From Lactobacillus sp. (GTDB lineage Bacteria > Bacillota > Bacilli > Lactobacillales > Lactobacillaceae): 57,910 nt of DNA. Under the pieces are notes generated by a model. That model saw only the letters and a program-made list of their open reading frames with translations, had not been told where the DNA came from and did no database searches. The number at the start of each line of letters is the position of its first letter. Positions within the stretch are counted from its first letter, which is position 1. The stretch covers positions 1 to 57,910 of the forward strand of contig JALCQM010000016.1 of the NCBI GenBank assembly GCA_022651245.1, in the 5' to 3' direction. A program made the translations under genes and the position numbers. Of this stretch, positions 51,407 to 57,910 are shown in pieces.

Positions 51407-51908
51407 AAAATTCACGTTAACGGCGGCCCAAGAAGCCGCCTTGTACCACCACCGCCGCGCGGACTTGATCGCTAGCGCCGCTGCGTTTCAAAGTGCTCCG
51501 GATACGACAAGGCTGGGGGCGGCGTTCGATCACTGGACTAAGCAAGCCATCACCTTTACGGACTTTGCGGCAATCTACCGCGCTGTCAGTGGGGAGTTGC
51601 CGCCACAAGACTACGACAGCACGCCGGAGCAAGGCTTTTTCGATGATTACCTGGGCTCAAGCCGCACCGCCACCGAAAAGGCGGTGGCCACGTTGATGGC
51701 GCTGTCCAAGAACAATGGCATGTACCGGCGCAATACCGCGGCGGCCTTGGTCGCAGCCAATGCGCTGTTAGTGGCGGCCAACGCCGGGTTGCTAGTGATC
51801 CCACCAGCCGAAGCCGAGCAGTATACCGACACGATCCGCCAGCATTACGTGCGCGATCACATGCAGATCACCCAAGATATTCGGACGCGCTTCGTGATCG
51901 GCGAATGA
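51399..51908 (+). CDS. Hypothetical protein, 169 aa, last gene of the opp operon
   Basis: The start overlaps the end of oppF and AGGAGG precedes it. The protein is helical and alanine-rich without signal or membrane segments. A block NNGMYRRNTAAALVAANALLVAA (about 109-131, quoted in two parts: NNGMYRRNTAAALV and AANALLVAA) followed by GLLVIP resembles the G-N-x-R-T helix and following hairpin of Fic/Doc proteins, but the catalytic H-P-F-x-x-G-N motif is not present, so the relation is unproven. Translational coupling suggests a job linked to peptide uptake. Confidence 0.6.
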   Translation: MVEKFTLTAAQEAALYHHRRADLIASAAAFQSAPDTTRLGAAFDHWTKQAITFTDFAAIYRAVSGELPPQDYDSTPEQGFFDDYLGSSRTATEKAVATLMALSKNNGMYRRNTAAALVAANALLVAANAGLLVIPPAEAEQYTDTIRQHYVRDHMQITQDIRTRFVIGE

Positions 51909-51915
51909 GGCAATG

Positions 51916-51952
51916 CAAAACCCCCGCGAAAAAATTTTTCGCGGGGGTTTTG
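51916..51952. terminator. Bidirectional terminator of the opp and flotillin operons
   Basis: A perfect palindrome, CAAAACCCCCGCGAAAAA paired with its complement, lies between the convergent opp and flotillin operons. Confidence 0.9.
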
Positions 51953-51954
51953 CG

Positions 51955-52413
51955 TTACTTAAGTGTTCGCCGTGGTGGCCGTAGCCGGGTAGCGGGTGGC
52001 CGCAATGGCTTGCGGTGCAAACGCGCATCGCGTTGCAAAGCAGACTCGTGGGCCGCCAACGTCGGTTTAGGCGTTTGGGCGGTCGCCGTGGACCGCTGCG
52101 GTTGGGCCTTGGGCGCCGGTTGCGGTTTGGCAGGGGTGGGCGTAGTGCGTCTAGCCGTCGGCGCCTGCTGTCGTGGCATTGTCTGTTTTCGCTTGGGCGC
52201 TTGCTTTAATTTAGCCGCCGCAGTGGTTTTTGCCGTCGACACCGGTTGGGCAGGCAAGTATTTGCGCTTGGCGGTGCGGGAGTTTTGGTGGTCAGCCTCT
52301 GCTTTGCGTTGTTGCCACTCTTTTTGTCGGCGTTTTTCAGCGCGGTCGACCGAAGAACGCAGTTGGCTCCAAATGCCGTAAATGATGACGGCAGCGATGA
52401 TCAGCTGAAACAT
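51955..52413 (-). CDS. Small membrane-anchored basic protein in the flotillin operon
   Basis: A 152-residue protein with one N-terminal membrane helix (about 2-16, MFQLIIAAVIIYGIW), a short charged helix (about 20-50) and a long Lys/Arg/Pro/Ala/Gln-rich disordered tail. No family is recognised. It follows the flotillin gene with a 3-base gap, so co-translation is certain enough. The tail could bind nucleic acid, teichoic acid or phospholipid head groups. Its arrangement suggests an accessory of the flotillin membrane scaffold. Confidence 0.65.
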   Translation of the reverse strand: MFQLIIAAVIIYGIWSQLRSSVDRAEKRRQKEWQQRKAEADHQNSRTAKRKYLPAQPVSTAKTTAAAKLKQAPKRKQTMPRQQAPTARRTTPTPAKPQPAPKAQPQRSTATAQTPKPTLAAHESALQRDARLHRKPLRPPATRLRPPRRTLK

Positions 52414-52416
52414 AAG

Positions 52417-53940
52417 CTACTCCTTGGTGTCGGCCTTGGCGTTTTCGAGCGCGGCGACGACCGGCTGGTTACCGGCTTGCTGGGTCAAGGCACCGTTGAG
52501 CATCCCGCGGATGTCGATGCCGGCGACTTCATTGAGCATGTCTAACTGTTTGACTAAGCTGCCATTGGTTTGGCCAGTCAAGTCGCCATCCCCATAGAGT
52601 TTGATCGAATCGACGTTGGCGTATGGGCTCATCGCGGCTTCGATGATCTTCGGCATTGCTTCGATGGTCATCTTGTAGCGACCGGATTCGTCCAGTTGCT
52701 TGGCGGCTTCGGCTTGCTTGGCAATAGCTTCCGCCTGTGCCAGCCCAACGGCCTTAGTCTTTTCCGCTTCGGCCTGCCCGGTCGCCGTGGTGGCGGCGGC
52801 TTGCGCTTGGCCGATTTTTTCGGTGCGTTCGGCTTCGGCACTAGCGGCTAATTTGACCTTGTTGGCCTCGGCTTCGGCGGCCAGTTCCACCTTCTTGGCG
52901 TCGGCGCTAGCAGCCAGTTCCACTTGCTTCGCCGAGGCTTCCGCCGAGGCGATTTGGGCCGCTTTTTGGGCGTCGGCGACACGTTGCGCCTTATACAAGT
53001 CGGCATCGGCCTGTTTGCGCACGGTGGCGTTCAGTTGTTGTTCTTGCAATTCGGCGTCGCGCTGGGCGAGTTCGATGTCTTTTTCCTTTTGGACCTGCTT
53101 AGCCTTCATCTGTTCGACGATGGCGGCTTGATCCGCTTGGGCTTGCGCGATTTCTTGTTGCTTCTTGAAGTCTGCGAGCTTCACTTGCTGTTCGCGTTCG
53201 GCGTCGGCCACTTGGGTCTGGCGCTCGATTTCTTGTTGCTTGGCTTCTTGATCGGCTTGCGCCTGCTGGATGCGAGTGTCGCGGTTGGCGGAAGCTTCGG
53301 CCATGGCGGCGTTTTTCTTCACCTCGGCGATTTGTTTCTTCCCGAGCGAATCCAAGTAGCCGTTCTTGTCGGCGATGTCTTTGATGGTGAAGGAGATGAT
53401 CTGCAAGCCCATTTTGGCCAAGTCAGAAGAGGCGACGTCTTGGACCTTTTCGGCGAAGGCGTCCCGGTTTTGGTAGGTGTCTTCGACAGTTAAGGTGCCT
53501 AAAATGGCGCGCAGGTGGCCTTCGAGGATCTCGGTGGCTTCGGAATTGATCTGTTCATCGTTCTTGCCTAAGAATTGTTCGGCGGCCGTCGCGACTTCTT
53601 CTTGGCTGGAGCCGATCTTCAAAATGACCGTGCCGTTGACAATGATCGGCACCCCTTGTTGGGTGTAGACCTCCGGCGTCGCCACTTCGATGGTGCGCGT
53701 GTTCAAGCTGAGCACATCCCAACGTTGCAGGATCGGCAAGATGAACGAACCGCCATTGGTGATCAACTTGACGCGGTTGCCATTGACATCGCGGAAGCTG
53801 TGCTTGCCGGAAATCAAGGCCCCGGAGATGATCAAGACCTCGTTAGGCAAGGCGGTCTTACGATGGGTGGCGAGGAAGATGAAGATCAAGATTAAAATGA
53901 CCACGGCGATCAGCCATGGGACGAGTGTGGAAAAGAACAT
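52417..53940 (-). CDS. floT: Flotillin family membrane scaffold protein (FloT/YuaG-like)
   Basis: A 507-residue protein: N-terminal membrane hairpin (about 5-27), SPFH/band 7 domain (about 30-200, with Q-R-W-D-V-L-S-L-N-T-R-T-I-E-V), a long Ala/Glu/Gln coiled coil (about 205-425) with EAE-type repeats and a C-terminal QTNGSLVKQLDMLNEVAG segment. Flotillins organise fluid or ordered membrane microdomains in Bacillus and relatives. The upstream NfeD gene and this gene form the usual yuaFG-type pair. The gene symbol follows B. subtilis usage. Confidence 0.92.
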   Translation of the reverse strand: MFFSTLVPWLIAVVILILIFIFLATHRKTALPNEVLIISGALISGKHSFRDVNGNRVKLITNGGSFILPILQRWDVLSLNTRTIEVATPEVYTQQGVPIIVNGTVILKIGSSQEEVATAAEQFLGKNDEQINSEATEILEGHLRAILGTLTVEDTYQNRDAFAEKVQDVASSDLAKMGLQIISFTIKDIADKNGYLDSLGKKQIAEVKKNAAMAEASANRDTRIQQAQADQEAKQQEIERQTQVADAEREQQVKLADFKKQQEIAQAQADQAAIVEQMKAKQVQKEKDIELAQRDAELQEQQLNATVRKQADADLYKAQRVADAQKAAQIASAEASAKQVELAASADAKKVELAAEAEANKVKLAASAEAERTEKIGQAQAAATTATGQAEAEKTKAVGLAQAEAIAKQAEAAKQLDESGRYKMTIEAMPKIIEAAMSPYANVDSIKLYGDGDLTGQTNGSLVKQLDMLNEVAGIDIRGMLNGALTQQAGNQPVVAALENAKADTKE

Positions 53941-53983
53941 TTGGTACCTCCTTATGTAAGCACGCGACGGTGTGGTCGCGGGG

Positions 53984-54382
53984 TTAATGTGAGTCTGATG
54001 TCAGCGCGGTGCGCAGTCGTTCGACGTAAGCGACGCCTTGTCGGAGTTCGACGACCACGACTTGTTCGCCTTGGGTCAATGCCGGCGCGTCGGCGGCCCA
54101 CAACTTCGCGGGGTAAGTCTGCCGCGCCCGGCCGCCACCGGTGATCATTACTTCGCCGGTGTGATCGGTCGCAACAGGTAGCGTCAGCGTCCCAGTGAGA
54201 TAATCGTTGTCGCTGATACTGGTCGAATTTTCTACCGGTGACAGTAGGCGTTGGATCAGCGCCAGTAGCGGTAGGAACAATAAGGTGATACCGGCCCATA
54301 AAATACCGAGCGCAATGATAATCGTGCCGGCGCCAACCGCCCATTGTAGCGGCCCGCTGAGTTGGGTAAACCAGGTGAGCAT
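53984..54382 (-). CDS. NfeD family membrane protein (YuaF-like)
   Basis: A 132-residue protein with two hydrophobic segments (about 8-47) and a soluble C-terminal OB-like domain (about 60-128; GTLTLPVATDHTGEVMITGGG...EQVVVVELRQGVAYVERL), the layout of the short NfeD1b/YuaF partners of flotillins. The start at 54382 is supported by AAGGAGGTG; an in-frame extension of 44 residues upstream has no ribosome site. Confidence 0.85.
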   Translation of the reverse strand: MLTWFTQLSGPLQWAVGAGTIIIALGILWAGITLLFLPLLALIQRLLSPVENSTSISDNDYLTGTLTLPVATDHTGEVMITGGGRARQTYPAKLWAADAPALTQGEQVVVVELRQGVAYVERLRTALTSDSH

Positions 54383-54507
54383 CGCCGCACCTCCTTTCAG
54401 ACTCGCTCGTGGCCAGATGCCACTTGTAATGATAGTAGCATGTTTGGCTAGATCTTCACATGCAACAAGTATAAAAATGACACCATTACGCGGAAGATTC
54501 TGGTTCG

Positions 54508-54862
54508 CGCTCATAACGCGCTTCCCTAGCGCAACGGGGTGGCGTATAAGTCATCGCGCCCTTGTCCGGCTGGTGCCGAACTGCGTCACGCTGCCTTATA
54601 CACCCCCCTAAACCCGCGCTGGCTCACGCTCATAACGCGCTCCCCAAGGCAACGGTGAGCGGTTCTAACCAGTCGCACCGTCAGCCGGCGGTGCCGGCTA
54701 ACGCCACGCCAGGTTAGCCCGTCACCTAAACCCGCCTTGACTCACGCTCATAACGCGTTCCCCAGCGCAACGGGGCAGCGTATAAGTCATCGCGCCCCTG
54801 TCCGGCTGGGGCCGAACCGTGTTACGCTGCCTTATCCACACCCCTAAGCCCGCGCTGGGTCA
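54508..54862 (-). repeat. Three tandem 118-119-bp intergenic repeats, locus D
   Basis: The linker CGCTCATAACGCG recurs at 54508, 54627, 54745 and (first half only) 54863. Units 1 and 3 have the TATAAG...CTTATA-type core, as at loci A and C unit 2; unit 2 has the GCTAAC...GGTTAGAA-type core, as in C unit 3. The array lies upstream of NfeD (minus strand) and of the GntR operon. The 54383-54507 stretch holds the NfeD promoter side and no gene. Confidence 0.85.
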
Positions 54863-54871
54863 CGCTCACTA

Positions 54872-54900
54872 TTGACAGCTGTCAATCGTGGGCGTATTTT
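54872..54900 (+). promoter_or_regulatory. Promoter of the GntR-ABC operon
   Basis: TTGACA (54872-54877) and TATTTT (54895-54900) are separated by 17 bases. The -35 box lies in the perfect palindrome ATTGACAGCTGTCAAT (54871-54886). Confidence 0.65.
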
Positions 54901-54910
54901 TAAGTTAACG

Positions 54911-54932
54911 GTTAGTTGGTTGAGTAACTAAC
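54911..54932. promoter_or_regulatory. Likely GntR operator
   Basis: GTTAGTT and AACTAAC are perfect complements separated by 8 bases, directly downstream of the promoter. The position suits autorepression by the YtrA-type regulator that follows. Confidence 0.55.
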
Positions 54933-54956
54933 CAAACAACGGGGGGGGGTGAGTCG

Positions 54957-55334
54957 ATGCATTTCGAAGCCGATAGTGTGGTGCCGCTGTATCAACAGAT
55001 CGCTACGCAGTTTGAGGCCGGGATTCTGAGTGGCGCGTTTGCCGAAGGGGAGCAGATCCCGTCAACGACGATGGTGGCGCATAATTACCAGCTCAACCCG
55101 GCGACGGTGTTGAAGGGGATGAATCTGTTGGTCGATGCAGGGTTGATCGAGAAGCGGCGCGGGATCGGGATGTTCGTCCGGGCCGGCGCGCAGGCACAAT
55201 TGCAGCAACAGGCACAGGCCGATTTTTATCAGCAGAGAGTCGTTGCGCTGGTGCAAGCGGCCAAGCAACTGGGCATGACGCAAGCGGACTTACAAGCCGC
55301 GATCGAGAAGGGGTGGGGACATGTTGGAGATTAA
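54957..55334 (+). CDS. GntR family regulator, YtrA subfamily
   Basis: A 125-residue repressor: winged helix (about 9-75, PLYQQIATQFEAGILSG then EQIPSTTMVAHNYQLNPATV) and the short helical C-terminus of the YtrA group. The start codon follows a run of nine G residues (54941-54949) that also forms the ribosome site. It overlaps the ATPase gene by 14 bases and probably represses the operon until a cell-envelope stress signal is present. Confidence 0.9.
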   Translation: MHFEADSVVPLYQQIATQFEAGILSGAFAEGEQIPSTTMVAHNYQLNPATVLKGMNLLVDAGLIEKRRGIGMFVRAGAQAQLQQQAQADFYQQRVVALVQAAKQLGMTQADLQAAIEKGWGHVGD

Positions 55335-56190
55335 GGGAATCGAGAAAAAGTATCGCTTCAAGCCGGTGCTGACCGGCGTCGAGATGACGATTCAGCCACA
55401 GCGCATCTACGGGTTGTTGGGACGTAACGGCGTGGGGAAAAGTACGCTGTTGAAGGTGATCACCAACCGTGCCCGCCCGGCTGCTGGCACGATCACGCTG
55501 GATGGTGAGTCGGTATTTGAAAATGAACACGCGCAAAATCGGCTGTACTTGATGAGCGACGCCCGGCTATTCAACCAAGATACGAAACTGAAGGTGTTGA
55601 TCAAGTGGGTCGATCAGCTGTACGGCGGGTTTGATTATGCTTTGGCTGAGAAGTTGGCCCACCAGTTTAAACTTGACTTGAAGAAATCGAAGTTGCGGAA
55701 ACTGTCGACGGGCTATCAAACCATCGCAAACGTCATTATCGCCTTGTGCGTGCCGTGCGATTATATTTTCCTCGATGAGCCGGTGTTGGGGCTAGACGCC
55801 AACCACCGCGAAATGTTCTATCAGGCGCTGCTGGCGACATATGCCATGCGGCCGCGGACCTTTGTGATTGCGACGCACTTGATTGAAGAAGTGGCCGGCT
55901 TGTTAAACGACGTGTTTGTGTTGGAACATGGCCGGGTGGCGTTGGCCGAAAATGTGGAGCAATTGCAGCAACGCGGCCGGGTCGTATCTGGGCCAGCCGC
56001 GTTGGTAGAGGATTACTTGCAAGGCATCGAGACGTTGCGGACCGTGCGCTTAGGTGGGATGTTGACGGCCTACACGCTGGATACGCCGCTAGAACGGCCA
56101 CTGCCGAGCGGCGTCAGCCTCGACGGAATGAACTTACAACAGCTGTTCATCGAGTTTACCCGGGAGGAGGGTGAAGGCGATGAAGTTTAA
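55321..56190 (+). CDS. ABC transporter ATP-binding protein
   Basis: A 289-residue ATPase with Walker A LLGRNGVGKSTLL (about 31-43), signature around KLSTGYQTI (about 126-134; STGYQ instead of the usual SGGQ), Walker B DYIFLDEPVLGLD (about 147-159) and a switch His in ATHLIEEV (about 180-187). The C-terminal 60 residues are an extension. The group is the YtrB-like exporters of the envelope-stress type. The partners are the two membrane proteins that follow. Confidence 0.9.
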   Translation: MLEIKGIEKKYRFKPVLTGVEMTIQPQRIYGLLGRNGVGKSTLLKVITNRARPAAGTITLDGESVFENEHAQNRLYLMSDARLFNQDTKLKVLIKWVDQLYGGFDYALAEKLAHQFKLDLKKSKLRKLSTGYQTIANVIIALCVPCDYIFLDEPVLGLDANHREMFYQALLATYAMRPRTFVIATHLIEEVAGLLNDVFVLEHGRVALAENVEQLQQRGRVVSGPAALVEDYLQGIETLRTVRLGGMLTAYTLDTPLERPLPSGVSLDGMNLQQLFIEFTREEGEGDEV

Positions 56191-56905
56191 GGCGATGTTA
56201 AAGCTGATGGTGCGCTGGATCGCGGTTGTCGATGTGCTAACGATCGGTGCGTTGTTCCTGATCGAAGTGCTCGCCCCTTTGCTGAGTGGTAGCCATACGG
56301 CCACGAATGACTGGTCTTTCATGAGTATTATTATCGGCTTTATGGGCGGCGTTATGTTGGTGAGCACGTATATCGGGGCTGGGTTCCAGTTGGGGGTCAG
56401 CCGGCACACAATGGTTCGTGCTTATGCTGCCGCGTTGTTGTTCCAATCAGTATTGCAAGCGACCATCGCGTTGGTGCTGAACCAGATCGCCTTGGCGATA
56501 GGCGTGCAGACGCAAGCAATCGGGGCTGTTTTTACGGGTTTCAGCGGTCAAGGCCTGGCATTAGTCTTGATCGGTTGGGCCTATGTTGCCGTTTTGACGA
56601 TGGCCGGTGGTGGTGTCGGGTTGCTTTTCGGTTTGATGATCTGCTATACGACGCGCCGGCCCATCATTATTTTGACGATCATATTGTGTGGGTTGCTGCC
56701 GATGGTGACAATGCTCGGCTCGATGTTGGCGTGGTGGGGCGTGACCTCACTGTGGCCGGCAGCGAAGTCGTGGCCAGAGTACCTGAATCAACATGCTTGG
56801 TTGATCGTCGGTTTGGTCGGGCTGTTGGCGTGTGCGGTGTTGTTGATCGTACGCACGCTCTACTTACGGCTGGACGCACCGAAGCAAGTGGGGTGGCGCG
56901 GATGA
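56180..56905 (+). CDS. ABC transporter permease, 241 aa
   Basis: A 241-residue membrane protein with about six helices (for example about 14-35, 52-72, 95-115, 128-160, 170-195, 205-228). It follows the ATPase with a 11-base overlap; the ATG at 56180 is preceded by GGAGGAGG. No name can be given beyond ABC-2-type permease. It pairs with the next gene. Confidence 0.85.
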   Translation: MKFKAMLKLMVRWIAVVDVLTIGALFLIEVLAPLLSGSHTATNDWSFMSIIIGFMGGVMLVSTYIGAGFQLGVSRHTMVRAYAAALLFQSVLQATIALVLNQIALAIGVQTQAIGAVFTGFSGQGLALVLIGWAYVAVLTMAGGGVGLLFGLMICYTTRRPIIILTIILCGLLPMVTMLGSMLAWWGVTSLWPAAKSWPEYLNQHAWLIVGLVGLLACAVLLIVRTLYLRLDAPKQVGWRG

Positions 56906-57594
56906 AAATGAAGTGGTTGGTCAAACGGCAATGTCAGCGAATCTTGTTGTCAGTAGTACTGGTCTGGTTGGTGTTTGCCGCATTTGGACTGGCAATTTAC
57001 TGGCTGGGAAAGCTGTTAGATGCAAACTTTTCGATCAGCGGGAACCCAATCGGTTTATTCTTCATCGTCTGCGTTGTGACGGGCTATACTGAATTTCTCA
57101 AGGAATTCAACATCGCCATGCAAACCGGGACAAGCCGTCGACACATTTTACTCAGTACGCTCAGCGTCTGGGGTGTGACGTCGCTGGTCACGACTGTCGG
57201 AATACTCGTGTATGAGCAGATGGTCCCGCATACCCCGGCTTTTCTGCAAGAGCTGGGCTATCTAGGCCGCTGGGATGGTCGCGCACAGATCAGTGAGGTG
57301 CTGTTAGTTTTTGCCGCCTTCAGCTTTGCGGCCTTGCTCGGCTTATCGCTGCAACTATTGATGTTGTGGGTGCCTAGTGGCTGGCGAGCGTTGATCTTCT
57401 TGCTACCGCTGGCGATCGTCCTGTGGTTGGCAATGGGAAAATCGGCTGGGCCAACGACGCGCCTACTCGCTAATGGGTTCCAAACCGGCGCGGCCGCGAT
57501 CCCATATCTCTGGCCGGCGATCATGGTCGTCTTGTGCCTGGGCTTGATCGGCCTTGATGCGCGTATGATGCGGGTAGTCGAGCCGCAAGTCTGA
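56902..57594 (+). CDS. ABC transporter permease, 230 aa
   Basis: A 230-residue membrane protein with about six helices. The start is the ATG in the ATGA overlap with the preceding stop; frames that begin further upstream are overlaps with the previous gene. Together with the gene at 56180 and the ATPase it forms a heterodimeric exporter, perhaps for an antimicrobial peptide or lipid II-targeting antibiotic; substrate unknown. Confidence 0.85.
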   Translation: MKMKWLVKRQCQRILLSVVLVWLVFAAFGLAIYWLGKLLDANFSISGNPIGLFFIVCVVTGYTEFLKEFNIAMQTGTSRRHILLSTLSVWGVTSLVTTVGILVYEQMVPHTPAFLQELGYLGRWDGRAQISEVLLVFAAFSFAALLGLSLQLLMLWVPSGWRALIFLLPLAIVLWLAMGKSAGPTTRLLANGFQTGAAAIPYLWPAIMVVLCLGLIGLDARMMRVVEPQV

Positions 57595-57605
57595 TCGAAA
57601 ATAGC

Positions 57606-57650
57606 AAAAAAACACGGATGCACTGCAGGAGCGGTGATCCGTGTTTTTTT
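57606..57650. terminator. Terminator of the GntR-ABC operon
   Basis: Perfect 14-bp arms AAAAAAACACGGAT and ATCCGTGTTTTTTT; effective in both directions. Confidence 0.92.
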
Positions 57651-57910
57651 GTCGGCAGCGTTATTGCTGTTCTGCACAACTGGGATAGTTACGCACAAGT
57701 TTCTGAAAATTCTCACGCATGGACACCTTTTTCCCCCACCGGTATGCTGGAAGGTACTGTTTTTGAGAGGACGGAAGAATTGAGTCAACCACCGGCGAAT
57801 AAATTCGCAGGCTTGTAAGTGCCTCAGCCCTCGTAACCTCTGAGGCGATCACAATTTATTTGGATAGTCTGAGACAAAAGCCACTATGCATACTGACTAG
57901 CCGCTTCCAA
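57651..57910. other. Right-edge intergenic sequence
   Basis: 260 bp without a supported gene. A 63-codon minus-strand frame (57661-57852, GTG start, ending in a Lys/Arg-rich segment with RWGKKVSMRENFQ) is preceded by a stop codon and lacks a ribosome site. It could be the decayed end of a mobile-element gene that continues outside the window, but nothing proves that. Confidence 0.3.

Noticed and set aside
56575-56901. N-terminal extension of the last permease
   Set aside because: It overlaps the preceding permease gene and encodes Asp/Arg/Val-rich sequence with no ribosome site; the ATGA-coupled start at 56902 is far better.
57661-57852. Transposase remnant at the right edge
   Set aside because: Only a short frame with a vaguely familiar basic C-terminus; no inverted repeats or catalytic motif can be seen.

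Overview
The window is 57.9 kb of chromosome from a low-to-mid-GC Gram-positive bacterium, most probably a member of the Lactobacillaceae of the Lacticaseibacillus/Schleiferilactobacillus type. This is inferred from the roughly 50-55% GC coding style, strong AAGGAGG ribosome sites, WxL and LPXTG surface proteins, a KxYKxGKxW-type signal peptide, several PTS operons with PRD regulators, and an Opp peptide importer. No rRNA, tRNA, CRISPR array, prophage or complete insertion sequence was found.

Layout. 1-5.5 kb: a MarR regulator divergent from a DUF2316 gene; the PLP synthase genes pdxS-pdxT; a divergent MocR/PdxR-type regulator that has lost its PLP-binding lysine; two small genes, one of the YxeA family. 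5.8-12.7 kb: a sugar-acid-like PTS locus (SIS isomerase divergent from EIIA, EIIB, ascorbate-type EIIC, a DapA/NanA-family aldolase, a KDPG-type aldolase and a PRD activator). 12.9-25.4 kb: a surface region with a membrane-anchored metallophosphoesterase, a repeat-rich LPXTG protein, two Mga-like regulators, a hypothetical gene and a WxL cluster (two WxL proteins, a DUF916 protein and a small sortase-signal-like protein). 25.7-31.2 kb: a four-carbon sugar-acid operon (DeoR regulator, PdxA2, DUF1537 kinase, GntP permease, D-2-hydroxyacid dehydrogenase) resembling D-threonate catabolism. 32.0-37.6 kb: a fructose-family PTS operon with class II aldolase, PRD regulator and an RpiB/LacAB-type isomerase. 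37.7-45.3 kb: a broken AlkD gene, a fructosamine-kinase-like gene, an unknown gene behind a ~600-nt structured untranslated RNA, ogt, an M20 peptidase and an S9 peptidase. 45.4-51.9 kb: an Opp operon behind a Met/Cys-rich leader peptide and attenuator. 52-54.4 kb: a flotillin/NfeD operon. 54.9-57.6 kb: a GntR(YtrA)-ABC transporter operon.

Most striking features not explained by ordinary genes: (i) an intergenic repeat family with ~118-124-bp units in tandem at three loci (2757-3014, 41708-42201, 54508-54862), built from a conserved linker and one of three alternative palindromic cores; (ii) a ~600-nt candidate structured RNA on the minus strand (about 40938-40322) that ends in a terminator just before an unknown protein gene; (iii) a short leader peptide with a Met-Met-Met-Cys-Met-Cys-Met-Cys run and a terminator-like hairpin ahead of oppA; (iv) an identical 17-mer close to the parS chromosome-segregation site, present twice; (v) two complex hairpins with a shared tail at 5654-5765 and 25530-25640.

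The genes suggest a sugar- and peptide-rich, probably plant- or food-associated lifestyle. Two PTS operons and one permease operon feed unusual sugars or sugar acids into central metabolism, each with its own regulator. Peptide uptake and intracellular peptidases supply amino acids, and large adhesin-like proteins under Mga-like control decorate the cell surface.
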